A stretch of DNA of 64,000 bases from the NCBI GenBank assembly GCA_021234155.1, contig JAJEKV010000787.1, positions 26,750 to 90,749 on the forward strand, in the 5' to 3' direction. A program made the position numbers and the translations under genes. Position 1 is the first letter of the stretch. The number at the start of each line of letters is the position of its first letter. This DNA is from Isoetes taiwanensis. Taxonomy: Eukaryota > Streptophyta > Lycopodiopsida > Isoetales > Isoetaceae. The notes under the pieces were generated by a model that saw nothing but the letters and a program-made list of their open reading frames with translations, was not told the DNA's origin and searched no databases. This document shows, piece by piece, positions 46,501 to 59,637 of this stretch.

Positions 46501-46925
46501 TGTACAATTGGTAGGGAAAAAAATTTTGTAGACACTTGGACATTATTCTCCTCATAAAATGTTGAGAGAGGATAAATATCTTTGAAATGGTGAAGCTTTG
46601 CGGCCAGGTGGGTATGGTTCAATGCTCAAGTCTGACAATTTGTGAGAGGGATTGACCAATTGAACCATATTAAAGATAAATGCTCATAATAGGCTTTCAA
46701 CAAATGGGTCGATTTCTCATGAGGGTTACAGTGAAGGCCCCTATGGAAGCAATTGATGAGTTTGATTTTGGAGAAGCTTACAAGTTTTGGAAATGCGGGT
46801 TGCTAAGTATAGGCATATTTTTTCAACCAATCCAGATCTAAAATGTCCGCGTGAAAATGTGGTAGATGAAGAAGAAGAAAAGGATATGATTATGGAATAA
46901 GCTGAATTTTTGAATGTTGTAGTGG
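43540..46925 (+). mobile_element. hAT-type transposase remnant, split
   Basis: N-terminal part (43545-44290) has a zinc-finger-like block: NWLRFNYDRWWELCI, then CKRI, KEGVTNLRTSSL and EHAASGQHRHASW across frames. The transposase continues after a foreign GC-rich block. It reads YVGRLTKEMVNGAANYLLPS, then NISTTRWLSRHHAITKLYEV (45629-45825; RWLSRHDA-like motif of hAT proteins), DERFKDHEI (46277) and LIDQDKFREFRKFKFAKHVQ (46449-46508). Tail ~46925. The type resembles ZNF862/KIAA1586-like hAT transposases. Many stops; no terminal repeats identified. Confidence 0.6.
44331..45375. repeat. GC-rich ~360-bp tandem units with CCATTCTAGAATGG palindromes
   Basis: 44835-45010 and 45205-45375 are diverged copies (AATAAAGATGCT(A/G)GCGAG, CCAACCAAAAGCGGGCAT, GCATGCATGC, then CCATTCTAGAATGG). 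The palindrome occurs at 44331-44344, 44979-44992 and 45337-45350; a near copy GATTCTAGAATGGG lies at 45015-45028. The block interrupts the hAT-type coding sequence. Minus-strand open frames here are repeats of each other, not a gene. Confidence 0.8.
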
Positions 46926-47149
46926 TTAGATATTTTTAACTTTGGTAGCTGGCATTTATATATGCCTTATGTATGCAATTTTCGATTTTACGATCTTGAT
47001 CGATTATCATAAACCATATTACTTTATAAACCATCTATTATTATATCGGTTGATTTTTACTTCTTAGAAAAATTGTATATATCCGGTTCATTTTAATTCT
47101 TAGGAAAATTACATGTATGTTTTTTGTTTTAGTAGGAAATTGTAAATTT

Positions 47150-49000
47150 GGAAAGGGCTATAACGGGTTATGTTACGCCAAAGTCGAAATTTTCCCTTGG
47201 ACTTGTAAAAAAGTTCGAACCAAGAAGCAAAGGATATTTGGCTTTCCTTGGACTTGTAAAAAGTTTCAAGAACCAGAGCAAGGATGTTGTGATGCTTACC
47301 GACATTGGGCTTAACTCTAGCTTTTGCATGTTCTTAAAAGCACTTTTCAATAATTCAATATTTGCGGATTTTTGCATATCTGGGTTTATAATTATACACC
47401 CGACCGCGACATCTGGACTTTCGGTTTGTCAAACCTTGCTTATGCTTCCTCAAGCCTCCGTTGGCTCCTTTCCGCATTTCACATACATGTCGAATTGGGG
47501 GCACCACCAATGGGCCAGTCGATTCAAGGCCCTTTTTTGATGATTTTTGATCATGTGCTAACTTCCCATTTTATTGCTCCAATGGTCCCACGTGGGAATA
47601 CCCTTCAAGATGCTTTCGAAGCTTACGACTTATGGATCTGGACCTTAGGTATTTGCATTTTGATCAACAAAGGTCTAAGCGCCATAAGGCCATCACTCTT
47701 TTTGGGCATACCCGCTTCTATCATTGAACCCCTTGACACCACGAGTTTGATTATCACGAGGGCCATCAAATACTTTCGTGCATCCCTCCAACGGTCGCAT
47801 TTGGCATACATATTAACAAAGGGCACTTCCAAGCCCCACATCGACTCTAGCCCACTTTCAATGACGACAATGTATCGGCCATTCCACGCTCTATGGCACC
47901 TATGCTAGCCACATGCTTTTATAGTGTCTAGAAGAGTGATTTTTTCTCTACCTTTATGCCTTCCCTCTTGCATTTTTCAAAACAATCTAATGCAAGAGAC
48001 CCAGACCCATGTCGGTAGGTATCACGCTTTATCATTGTGCCCCATGAAAGCCTGGATTCGTTTGGCAATGCATCAAACCATCATGGCTTCCTCTAAACTT
48101 TCACGACTTGCATACATATCAACGGAGAATTCCCAATGATTTGGTCAATTTGTTGTCAACCAACTATGCCATGTACTAATCTTCCTGGCGGGGCTCCCAC
48201 TCGCACATGCTTTTTCAATGTGCTTGAAATTATGAACTTATACGGTTTTATACCTTCATCTATCATTTTCGTTATAAAGTCCTAAGAGGAAGACCACATC
48301 CATGCCAAGCATCCTCTCAATCATTGCACCCACACCACAACATCGATTTGGCAATTCATGGAACACTTTAGATGCCTCCTCCTAAGCTGCCACATTTACT
48401 ATACCTTATCAACAAGGGTGCTTCCAATGACAATATCGACTTGGGGCCGACTTCAATTATCTGTGCGTGGACAATTCTTCCTTTGCATTATAGAAGTTGC
48501 CACAATGCATGCCCTAAGGGCAGCAATATAAACATATTTGTCACTATTAACATTCAGCAGTTCCATGTTATAGGTACAATTCAGGGCATTCTCACCTCTT
48601 CCCAGCTTGGCATTTGCTGACACAACTGCACTCCATGCATATACATTTGGTTTTGCAAGGGTATGAAATGCTTTTATTGGCTTCAGATAAATGGCTACCA
48701 GCAGCTTAAACAACCTAATGAGGTAAGACCCTAGAAAGGCATCTGAAAACCTAATCCGCCTTAGACCATAAATGTTTGCAATCTTCTTCCACACGGTATA
48801 TATGTTCTCTTTCTTGCACCCTTGAAGAAGAGACTGTACAGTATTTGCTGATAAAGGGAACTCCTTGTTGTCTCATAACCTCCAGCGTCTTAAAGGCCTC
48901 ATCTTGATGTCCCTTTCAAAAGCCTTTCCCGGATTGCCGGCCCTCAACAAGAAGCTGTACTTCTCAGAAGGTGTTTTTATTGCAACAATTTCTCAATGAG
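47150..49000 (-). pseudogene. PPR protein pseudogene
   Basis: The minus strand begins near 48950 with AFKTLEVMRQQG-like and VPLSANTVQSLLQGCKK. It continues DAFLGSYLIRLF, KAFHTLAKPNVYAWSAVVSA and NAKLGRGENAL (48790-48590), then the next repeat (NSDKYVYIAALRAC). Further on are VNMYAKCDRWRDARK (47815-47770) and NRSGYAQKE-like text, giving the P-L-S repeat rhythm of plant organellar PPR proteins. The strongest match is MYAKC..W.DAR. Frame changes occur about every 100-200 bases, and repeats between 48.45 and 47.85 kb are only faint. It lies on the same strand as the DYW fragment 5 kb away but does not overlap it in content. Confidence 0.8.
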
Positions 49001-49784
49001 TTCCTAGCTAACTTGGCCGGGAAAATGTCATTGTTTCTTTTCAATAAAATAAGCCTCTGTATCCGCTCCTTAGGGATCTTGAAGCAGGGAGAATCAGAAA
49101 ATTCGCATAGACACAGATATGAACGGAGATCGTTTAAAAGCAAGAGTTTCAGCCCATACTTTGAAATTACGTAGACACGAATTTGAAAGCACGGCCGAAG
49201 CATTGCATTGATCGGCTCAACAATGCTATGTAAAGGCAGAAAGATCCATAATTGCACATACCTCTGATTTTTTGAGCATAATTTAAGTTGCAGGTTGGGG
49301 GCTGAAACATGGTAGAAAATTGGCTGCCTTAGGATTGATAATAGGAGAATTCACTTCAAAGAAGAAGTGCAGCGGAGTTTTTACCAAGAAATGGCATTCA
49401 AAGGCACATGCTTGCACTTAGTCCCTCACTTAGCAAATTGAAGTTGTGGGAGGCACGCAATCCCGGACCATTGCTAACATGCTTAGATCCCTTATGGCTC
49501 AATGGAAAATGCCTCATAGGTTTTGGGCTGGAAGTGGCTTTGAGAAATCTTCCTAACAGGTCGCCATCAAAAAGTCTTGAATGGCATGACATCTTACTTG
49601 GCTTATTATGGGAAAACTTGGTTCGGGAAATTTTGGACTATCAGGGAAAATTTCACGCATTTCATCTGGGATAACCTGCTAATTGCTAATTCACACTTTC
49701 ACATTTTCTGTAATTTTTAAAACCAACAAATTTAGTTTCCTACAAGTTAAAATTTTTGTCTACAATTTCTTATATATATTCTAA
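49001..49784. other. No gene recognised; left flank of the LTR element
   Basis: Short unassigned frames (49408-49674 and others). ATTCTAA at 49778-49784 matches the 7 bases after the right LTR. Confidence 0.45.
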
Positions 49785-51250
49785 TAGCTGGTTTTCACAT
49801 ATTTATAAGCCTTTTTAAGTATAAATCATTGACCGCGTCACTATGAATAATTAATGGCACATTATTATTGTAAGCTAAGGTTAGCTATGTTAATAATTAA
49901 ATTATAAAGGTGGAAACCTAACCTAACCTAATAATTCAATTTGGGGCTTAATCTAATATTAAAAGGGCCTAAAATACCAAATTAGTTAATATTAGCCAAC
50001 CTTAGCCACCCTGACTGTCGATTGGGCAAAGCGGGGTTTCCATTTGGGACACCCAAATTGGGGCATTGCCCCAGGTAGAATTAAAGCAAGTGGAGATGGG
50101 GGAGGAGGGGGCGCGACCGGCTGGCCCAGTCGGGGGTGGAGCCATCCCAAGCGGAATTGACGGTTGGTTTACCAGCTTAGCTGTATTTATCTGTGGAGTG
50201 GCCTGTTGGGCACTTGTTGTGTGTATTTCTTCTGTTTCTCTGTGTTCTCTATGCTTTGTAGGAACTAACCCTTGATTGCAAAGGTGAGTTCTCCTTATCT
50301 CTGATTACGTACTTGCTCTTAAATGATGGATTAGTAGTTCTTTTGCATAGTATTGCCTCTTGAAATGGGGGAATTTAGAGCCTATGTAGTATTCTAGATG
50401 GGGAGCTGTATTATCCCATTGGTTGCGGATCTGAGACCCGAGGGGGTAGGATCTTATGGGTGACTTCGAGCAAGGGACAGGTGGTGAAGTGGGGGTTTCT
50501 CGAACATAAAGGCTCGAGACCCATGTGGACTACCAGCACCTGTTGAGCTCACGGAAGTATGGGGCCTTCCCAGGAATTGGCCCCTGCCCATCGTTACTTT
50601 GAGAGTAGGGCCGTAAGGCTTCACGTACGTAACCTGGAACCACTGTGATCACAGAGGGGCGGCTTCCCAGGCACGCCTCTGGGGCGGGCTTCATACCACG
50701 TAGTAGGCTGAGAAGGGGAGGTGATACCTTAGGAAGCACGTATGGAGCTAGGTGGCGCCATAGCATGGTCGACTCATGCAAAGTGTGCACGAGGAGGCCG
50801 GATGGAGTGGACAACCCTAGCCGATGTTCTATACCCGGCCAGCGCCCGAGGTTATACCTCATCTGGCGATCTCTTGAGACCAGCCCCGTCGATCTATCCT
50901 CACCCAGTCTGGGCAGGGGCAGAACACAGGGTTTTGGGGTGTTTTCCTTAGGATTAGATGCATATTCTTCTTTGTTAGTACTTGGATGGATGTGCCACCC
51001 ATTCAGGTGGTGGTTTATATATGATTTATCTTTGTGTGCTAACATGTATTCACCTTCCATGACAACTTAGGAGTCCCATTGAGAGGCGTGGGCGAATGAC
51101 ACCTCAGGTGTGTCCTTCACTTTCGAGGCATCTCTCTATAGATGGCGGGATAGGGAGGAGGGCTCTACTCATGGCCGAGGGGGGTAAGCCATGGGAGGAA
51201 AGTCCCGGAATATGTATCTGGTAGGGGGTGCGTTATATATTGAGGGCGTC
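49785..51250 (+). repeat. Left LTR
   Basis: Matches 62251-63740 in blocks: TAAGCTAAGGTTA.CTATGTT, CTTGATTGCAAAGGTGAGTT (50271-50290), GAGTGGACAACCCTAGC, TTTTCCTTAGGATTAGATGC, and the end ATATAT.GAGGGCGTC. A TATA-type run (TTTATATATGATTTAT, 51014-51029) is shared by both copies. It has a 176-codon minus frame and a 141-codon plus frame that are not coding. Confidence 0.85.
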
Positions 51251-51892
51251 CGCTTGATGAAGGTATGACCATGATTTTGGTGGACGGATCATAGCAGCGG
51301 CCATGTCAAACTTCGTTAGAGCCCGTTTTAGATAGTAGGAGACCTCCAATGTAGGGAAAGTACACCAAATCCATAAGTAGGGATGAGGTTTTGGCCTAAG
51401 TATGTGAGGATTGAGCTAGGTAAATAGAAAAATTCAAGATTTTAAGGGTGAAGTTATATTTGAGTTTTGTGAGGAATCGATCCCCTTTCTTTTCGGAGAC
51501 CATAACTCTCTTTAAGGAAACTCGGTTCGCGGCGATTTTTTTATTCCATTCGTCCGTGGTATAGAACACCCCTGGGCCCAAAATGGAAGCGATCACGGAG
51601 CCTTGAGGAAACCCTAAGTGGCGGGCGGGGGGTACCGGCGTCTCCCCTCACAGGGTCGAGAAATTAGAGGGTTAGTGGGTTTAGCCACCCTTAAAAAAAA
51701 ATAAAAAAAAAATAAATTAAAATTCTTCTTTTTCCCCTCATTTTGAGGGGTGACCTTCCACTTATAACCCAACAGTCTCTCCATTTTGCCAACTCTCTTA
51801 ATGTAGGATATATATATTCTATCCCTTTATGTTATACACATTTAATAATCTGTTTTGCCTAGTTAAACATCTTTTTTTAGCAAAAATACATC
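51251..51892. other. Start of LTR-element interior
   Basis: No match to a common tRNA primer-binding site directly after the left LTR. Contains a CCCCTCATTTTGAGGGG palindrome (51735-51751) and an A-run near 51690-51712. Confidence 0.5.
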
Positions 51893-51953
51893 CCTAGGTT
51901 GAACCCCGACCTTCTACACCCCAAGCCAATATCTTTACCAATAAGCCAACTTT
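51893..51953 (-). mobile_element. tRNA-like SINE head
   Basis: Minus strand: A-box-like TGGCTTATTGGTAAAG (51948-51933) and B-box-like GGGGTTCAACC (51907-51897) at tRNA spacing. No intact cloverleaf. Confidence 0.55.
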
Positions 51954-52047
51954 CTTTTTATGTAATGTTTTATGTTTTATAGATATTCTTATACATATTT
52001 GTATATTATTTCTAGACCACAGACTCTTTTTAAAAGAAAGGGGTATA

Positions 52048-52112
52048 TTGTGGGATTGAACCCTTGAGCTCCTACAACCAAAATTCAGCCCTTTACCAAT
52101 GGGCTAGGTTTC
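52048..52112 (-). mobile_element. Second tRNA-like SINE head
   Basis: Minus strand: TAGCCCATTGGTAAAGGG (52106-52089) and GGGTTCAATCCC (52063-52052). It has the same layout as the copy 150 bases away, suggesting tandem or nested SINE insertions. Confidence 0.6.
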
Positions 52113-54640
52113 TCCATCAAGAATATAATAGTTCTCATTTTATTTATAGTGGCTACGTTTTCTATTTAGAATTAGAGACTACCTTCCATAGATCCGCATT
52201 CGTGGAGGCAACCAACTCTACCGGGGACAAAGCTCTCTTTCGCCACTTAGCCCGGAGCAAACGCTCTCTTGCCATGGCGCCCGAGTGCTTGATGCTTTGC
52301 CGCCTTTAGCCCGCGGGAGTGGGCCTCTCTCGTCATAGTCGTGGGATGGCTGATAACCATACATAAAAGCTAGTATCCCTAGGAACAAACAGGCCAAATG
52401 AAGCGACATAATCTAGCAAAAGTCACGGCCAACTTGTTATGATAACATCCAACTCACTTGGTGGGACTAATTAGGAATTCCCAATTAACAGCGGCGGGGC
52501 AATTCTCTAGAATAGTAGCATGTGTTATATCCTTGGATATTCCATTAGCGGCGATAATAATATCCATTATGCGGCATTCCCATACCTATTTTTCCTTTTG
52601 TAGATGCCTTGATAACCGCGGAATTTCTTGAGGGCCTTGCCATCATTCGATCCATACTACATTCACATGCTTTATATTAGACCTTATTGACGTTATACAA
52701 GTAATGTTTTATAGACATAATTCTAATTAATGTTGCTTGCCTCTCTCTAGTGTCTAAACCTTGGCTTCGTCTGAGTTCCCGAGAAAAGGATCTCCGTCGT
52801 CCAGCCGGCTAGGGGCGCCTGCTGACACCCCTCTAGACCATCGGTTTGGATTCCTTTTGATCCTACCACCCTTCAATATTCCTTCTGTTGGTCACCCGTT
52901 TCCTTTTATGGATCATTTCCTTAGATCATGACACATACTCACGTAATGTCACGTGGTGAGTCCTTGTGTTGGGTACAAACCTTGCCTATCATTTTTGTGC
53001 CAAACTTCACGCGCCTATATGGCTATGAGTGATTCTCTGCGCCCCGCGCTTTTTGTCAAATTGATGGCGGTCTACCCTTTTTTGGACTTGTTCTCCGTAC
53101 ATTCCAATGGCCTCTCTAACCATTGTTGACTAGTCACCCCTTCTTCTCGCTATCGAGAGATCTTGTGTTCAAAGTCTCTAGAGATTAGATCATATGTCAT
53201 TATGGACGATGCCAATATGGCTGACATACAAATCCCTAAGCCATGCACCAAATCTTTAAAGAGTTTTTAGCTCTTCTTTGCCTTTCAAGCGAGGGTATAC
53301 CTTTGCATGTTACTTAAAGACTACCCTTCATGTTAGGGAATAACCTTTGGTATTCCCCATCCTTACGCCACGCCAGCTGTACACATCTCACCCACATTTT
53401 GTGACCTTTATTGATTAGAGTCACCAATCCATTTTACTCCTTTTCACGTATTCAATAGTCTTGTGGCTTCAAAGCGGCTATTATATGTTCCCTATATTGT
53501 TGACCCACCTATCATTGGCGTTATGATTCCAGCGTTGTCCGCATCCCTCGAGATGTTAGTCATTACATTTCTGTCATCATGTTATCTTTGTTGTTGTAGC
53601 ATTCCCAATGACTTGGCATACTAGATTCGAGCCATAGTCATGGCCTAAGGCGGGTGAGCCTTATTGTGTCGTAAATTACACGGAGGTCATCAAAGGTGCA
53701 CGCCTAGTATTTTTGAGAGCCTTTCTACAATTACCTATGTTTGAGATAACTTGGGACTTGTATCCGTGTTAGGTCCTATATATCCTAACTTACACCTCCA
53801 TGTAACCCATCTTTACATTTCACCTCGGTCTGATCCGGCTATGGATCATGTAGGCTTTCTAGTCTTAAGGTGTCTATTCAAGACACATTTGAACTTTTTA
53901 GCATGTAACTCCCTATTTGATACCTATCCACGGAATTGTACTATTGTACTATTCAACCCCCTCATCTTAAGCTTCATTCTATTGGCCGATTTGACATTTT
54001 ATTTGATTGCCAACTTCGACATCATACCTTAGCACAAGCGAATTGAATATTTGTTGTTTTGCTCATCAGGAACATACTCTAAACCCTTCGCCGGTAACTT
54101 TTGGGATACACTCTTTCTTTCTCTCCTTGTGTAAGCCACGATTACCTCTCCGGCATGTTTATACATTATCTACATGCTTTATGTACATAACAAACATATA
54201 TCCTCATCCCACAATGCTAGAAGCTCTGCTCTACCAAATTTGAAATGTAGCTTATGCGTAGTTTCTTATGATGTGGCTGTACCACCTACTTCCCAAATGG
54301 TGAGGGGCCAACTCTCTATGTTGGACTTGTACATCTTTGATGTGTCACGTAATGCGGGGCCCGATGCTTGATCACACGTGACCTGCCCATGTATAGAAAG
54401 GGGTTCGCGTGGCCCGACTTTTCCGATTTTATCTTATCTACATGTGTTACCTTTTTGTTACGGTGATGTTTTGATATGGACCGGTCCTTAAACCTTCTTA
54501 TGATAAGTATGTCAAATGCACCTTGGTGCTTAAACTCTTCTATGTTTTAAGCTTTCATACTATTACCTTTGGAAATAAAAATTACCTTCCTTTTTATGTA
54601 TACTTTTCTTCTATTGCAGTTTTGATTAGCGAGTCATTTG
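52113..54640. other. Scrambled interior of LTR element(s), no readable ORF
   Basis: Frames such as 53751-54032 and 54007-54243 are short and match nothing I recognise. Given the pol-end trace at 54640-54690 this is expected to be decayed pol, but I cannot read catalytic motifs. Confidence 0.4.
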
Positions 54641-54720
54641 TTTTAACTAACTCCAATCTTGAGGGCGACATTATTTCTAAGAGGGGGAGAATGTGGCGTT
54701 CCGTATTTATCACGGTATGC
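54640..54720 (+). other. Pol end, polypurine tract and LTR start of another LTR element
   Basis: Reads LTNSNLEGDIISKRGRMW, the typical last residues of plant gypsy pol. The purine tract AAGAGGGGGAGA (54679-54690) and a candidate LTR start TGTGGCGTTCCGTATTT (54692) follow. No partner LTR is found in the window, so this is a truncated or nested element. Confidence 0.6.
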
Positions 54721-55717
54721 ATTATAAATAAGGCTGGCGATCTTACCCAAAAGAATGCGCCACCATGGAGTATCTTAACCTAAAGGGGTTGACCTAAAGG
54801 GATTAATTTAAACTTATGGTACTTTAACCCATTGCATAAACTATAATTTTCCCATGGGATTATGCCATAGTTCAAAGGTTTACACCACGGTCCAAGGCCT
54901 TTTCTAAAAGGTTCCTTAGGTTAAATGCGTTTTAGCCATGTTTTTTGTCACACCTAACCTATTTTTTCTTAAGTTAGCATGTCAACCTCAACTTTTTGAT
55001 CCCCTTTGAATGTTGTCGTCTTTGGTTCCCCTCATAATGAAGCGGAGGCACTAAAACCTCGGTCTTCTAATAGGAAAACTCAATGTTTCAATCTTAGTTA
55101 GTCACATATGATTATCAATTCCCTTACCCTCTTAAGAGTTTCAAAGTCCAATCTCCTACTTGGTCTATCTTAGGGCAGCGGATCATCCGGCTTCACTTAA
55201 GGTACCTACAATTGTTCCAGAGTAGGTAGAGGGTGCTCTTAGGATATATGGACCCCTCTTGGTCTATATAATCTCACCCCTTGTAATCTATACACCTGGG
55301 TCTTGATTTTTTATACGGGACTGGGAATTGCTATGTATTGCCCTCTTCTCGGTTATCCCCTAAAGGTATAATCGCCAAAGTCGTCATTGCTCTTTCTTTT
55401 TCTTCCATCGGGGATCACGATATTTTACACATTTTTCTTGGTCCCAAAACCAAATAAATGCTCTGGGCTTATAACAATGAAGTAATTCATTGGTATCTAG
55501 AACAACTGAGTAGCTAAGCTCTCATTATCGGTTATTTCGACACCCTTCCGAAACCATCATCGGGGTGTTTTGAATGTAACATCATAGGTATATGCTAGAC
55601 TTACTCTAGCTATTCTCATTGATTTAAACTCTTCTCATCTCCTTGTGCCGATGTATCTAGGATAGTCAACTCAACCATTGGGATACCTTGAGTGCATATG
55701 GGTAGCGCCTTATACAC
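54721..55717. other. Probable LTR sequence of the nested element
   Basis: Follows the LTR start at 54692; no end could be fixed and no second copy is present. Short AT-rich frames only. Confidence 0.35.
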
Positions 55718-58700
55718 AGGGGACACTTTTAGTGTCCCGCGACACTTAGTGCTTGTAGGGGTGCTTTTATACATGGCGATTAAAATTTTGGGCCGATCCG
55801 CGAATAATGCTTGGCGAGATTGTTCGCTTAGGCGGCATAAATTTTTATAATCTGGCTAGGGAGGCGGGTTCTCCGCTCTTTGGAGATTCTACCAATTTTC
55901 AATTCGAATCAAACTTAGAATCACACTAGAGAATTTTGGGTAAGCTAGCTCTATGGCCATTTTTTCATTGAATGGGATTCAATCGATCTGATTCGCGATA
56001 TGTGGCCATTTTGGAGGCTGACTCATCCAAGTTCAAAGCGCAATACGATGTGAACACTCGATGTACTTTTATCTCAGAGTTCTTGTTGAAGTTTCGGGAG
56101 TTTTAGTTTTGGTTTGTATCTGATCGTTTAAAGCATGATTTTTGGGTGAAATTATGTTGCTTGCTAAATTATTTTGTCTTCTGGAGACTATTGATCCCCT
56201 ATCTTCGAGGTGTGATGTTGCTTGGCGGCTTACGAGAAAAAGCAAAAGGCGGGTGAATCTTGGACAATGTTGATTGTGATCTTTTGAAAGGTGATGTCTC
56301 CACATTTGGTCATGGAAGGCAGATTATTTGTGATTCAATGTAAAATAAATTACGCATCTTGCTAATCTTGTTTCATTGTTCTCGTGCATTTAGCGTAAGC
56401 GGGGCATATTTCTTTTAAATGAAAATTTGTGCTTTGATGCTATATCTCAATTAGGGATAATTCTTTACGATCATTCCATTTGCGTTATGGTTCCAGGTTA
56501 CATTAGGATATTGAGAAAAGAAAGCAGCATATGACCAATTTGGGGAGGGTTAGATTAATGGTAGTGGTCAAAACTAGATTCTCCATTATATTTGTTGTTT
56601 TCACTATGATTAGGGAAAGAATGTTCACTTAAACTTGTTTGTACAAGGCAAAGGCACAATTCTCATAACATATCTTGATGCTTGAAGTCGATCTATCGAG
56701 GAGCCAATTATTGATGGTTTACACCAGCATGCTTGATGTTTTCAAGCATAGAGAGTTTTTAATTGTTGGGGTGGGTTGATTTGAGTTCATGTTAGAGGAC
56801 TTATGTAAAATCACGATTGAGGAAAAATTGACACGAGATTTTGGTTTCTATCTAACAACTTTTCTACTCGGCACAACCCTTTCGATCTTTTAGTCTATGT
56901 TTGGTGAGTGGAGAACTGGAGAAGAACTCAGAGCATCAAAAGGGGGAGATGACCTTGGTGAGTTCATGCTTCTCGGGTCCCTCCCTCTATGTGTGTAGGT
57001 GTATGTGCGTGAGCATATGTAAATAGGTTTTTACGCATTTGGGTATGGTGCAAAGCACAAGCATTATGTGGTAGAAACGATTGTAAGAAGCGATTAAAAA
57101 TGGAATATGAAGGAATAGAACATGAGAATGAGTAAAGGAAGGATGCTACAAAAGAAACCACGATCCGATCCTTGTCCAAAATGATACGTAAGAAAACTAC
57201 AAACCCTCTTTTGCAAAGAGTAATGTATAGGTAGCAAAGAAGCCACATGTTGAATTAGAATTGAAGGCTTACACCCGATTGGTTTAATTAGGAGATGAGG
57301 CTTAATGGTCTTCTAACTTATATGATTCTTTAGCGGTAATATAAAATGTCAATCTGCATTATGCGATCTTTTTAAGCTGATTCACGGATAGAAATTTTTA
57401 GTCGGAGAGGCACATGTGTATGAAAACAATGATATATTTATAGGAATTCATAGGAGATAAGAGTGCACTATATGAATGATGCCCCAATTTGAATGATCTA
57501 ATCACGAATGATGAGTTTAATTTTGTAATAATGTATACATTTCATTTATTTTAGTTTTCCTCCTCTCTTTCACGTGTCACGAGGTGAATATCTTCACATA
57601 TTTCTATCCTGCTTTTCCCTTGACCTATTTCTCCTATGTATGCAGCTGACATGTCCACGGTATGTGTGTGTACGTGGAAATTTGTTTGTTACTCACTCTA
57701 ATACATTCTTACGTCTGAGACAATGCTTTTAATCCTTACACACATCATGTACCGGTATGTTCTAATTGTTTTGCTCCATCATTATGGTATGTTTTATATT
57801 TTTGGCACACTTTTTCGGACACTTCATTACATACTGTTTTTCTCTAAGAGTGAAAACCAATTTTCTATGCTTCTATAGTTGGTGCATTGGGGATCTTGTA
57901 GTAACCTTGAGATAGATAAACATATGGACTGGAGAAATGCTCATGGATTTATGATACTAATGCGAGGTTATTCTTGTACATGATTGGTGACACAGTACAG
58001 CATCTGATGGAAGTGAATTACAAAAGTACATAGAGCTATTTACGTTATATAACTATTGATGTGTACCAATACATTATTCTTACATTGAAAACAATGATAA
58101 TTCGGGCTAAGCTACTTACAGCCAATAGGTTAATATGAAAGACTAAGCATGGAATTGATAAAAAGGGAAGTAAAAGAGGCAGCTGCATTTGTGGAGCTAT
58201 TCAAAACTTGATAGTGTCTTTGCCTTAGCAATGAGATCCTAGCTTGTGGAATTCTACGCCCCATGGTATTTGTAGGCTAGTTTATTTTGGGTTGATTTTA
58301 TGCTCAAGCTTATCTTGAGTTCTTTTTATGCTCGGAATTTGCTCTCTCTATTTTACATCTGTATCAAACCCTTGCATTTCTCCTAGTCGGATTGTTCATT
58401 TTGCGAAATAGAGGCTACATTTGATTTTGCATATGCTACTTTTTTATGCGAGAAATAGAGACCCAAAAGACAAATCGGGCTTATTCTTTAGATAAACAAA
58501 CCAATAGCACAGGGTTTTAAAACAAAAAGATGCAGGTTTTGGGCAAGCTTTAGCTTTTTTGAATTGGGTTTCCATCTATGAACGACACACTTTTTCATTT
58601 TTTGACTTTGGTATTTGAGTACTTTTTGGGCACTTGCTAGAAGCTGAGGTTTTGCTCTTGTTGCAGATGTGAAAAGGGGAGTCTATACTGCATTTCTTGG

Positions 58701-59637
58701 GGTTTCTTTAAGCCTTATGTAGTACATGCATTCTTGTATACAACAAAATGATGTGTGATAGTGGAATGAAATTTGAATGAGATGAATTTATCTCAACTCT
58801 GAGAGGATACCTTTGCCAAAAAAGCAATTATTTGCTTTTTGAAATGAATAGGGAGTGAGCTTGAGGTTGCCTTTGCTTTTTCATTTTGCGGATTTTTAGG
58901 GGACTCTACTATAAGTAGCATTTTTCATCACTTATTATCTCTGGAGGCCCTCCATAATATCCATATAAACATCGTTTTGACACGAGAATTAAACATCTCA
59001 AGGTCAAATCGTGTATGCCGCAATATTCAACAAGAGTTGAATCAAAGATTTAGTAGTTACATGAAATTTTTCCATTACGATATTTCATTTCTACTCTAGT
59101 AATTTTTTATCTTTCTTTTCATCTTAGGCATGATAAAAGGGAAAGAGTTCTATCTATTTGTCCTTTATCACATTGGGAAGCTCAAGGACCACACCAAACT
59201 TTAGAGTTTCTAGATTTTTATGGTGGTTTTGCATGAAGCATGGAGCGAGTGCTTTGCAATGCGTCATTTTCTAAAGCAAAATAAGAAAGTATTTTGAAAG
59301 AGCCGGATGAGCAAAGAGCAAAGCAAATGAAATCAGGAGAAAAAAAAAAACCGAGTTGAATACATCCTTCCTTCCTCAGTTTTATCCACCGAAGTTTGCA
59401 GGAAACTCGTTGGACATCCCGATTGAATCACATTAAGGTTTGAAGCGTTGGACATGGAATTGAATCATAATTAGGTTTGAAACTCTGGATTTGGACACAT
59501 CCGATTGAATCATTCTTAGATGCACATACCTCTAGAGGCATATGAGGCTGCGCCAAGCGTGAAGGGCAATGACAAAAGTCTTTAAAAATGCATTATAAAA
59601 GGGTGCTTAAGGGGTGCTTGGCTGCGGCAAAAGTGAC
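55718..59637. mobile_element. Possible DNA transposon with imperfect inverted ends
   Basis: The left end holds GGGGACACTTTTAG and GGGGTGCTTTTATA (55718-55775). The right end, as reverse complement, holds GGGGTCACTTTTGC and CACCCTTTTATA (59637-59590). The left end also contains an 8-bp-arm hairpin (GGGACACT-TTT-AGTGTCCC, 55720-55738). Flanks CCTTATACA and CCTATATAC are similar but unequal. The interior has no recognisable gene. Low confidence. Confidence 0.3.

Noticed and set aside
47372-47908. 178-codon plus-strand frame
   Set aside because: It is antisense to the PPR pseudogene, whose MYAKC motif is read on the minus strand.
50530-51070. Open frames of 176 (-) and 141 (+) codons
   Set aside because: They lie inside the left LTR, overlap each other, and are not kept in the right LTR.
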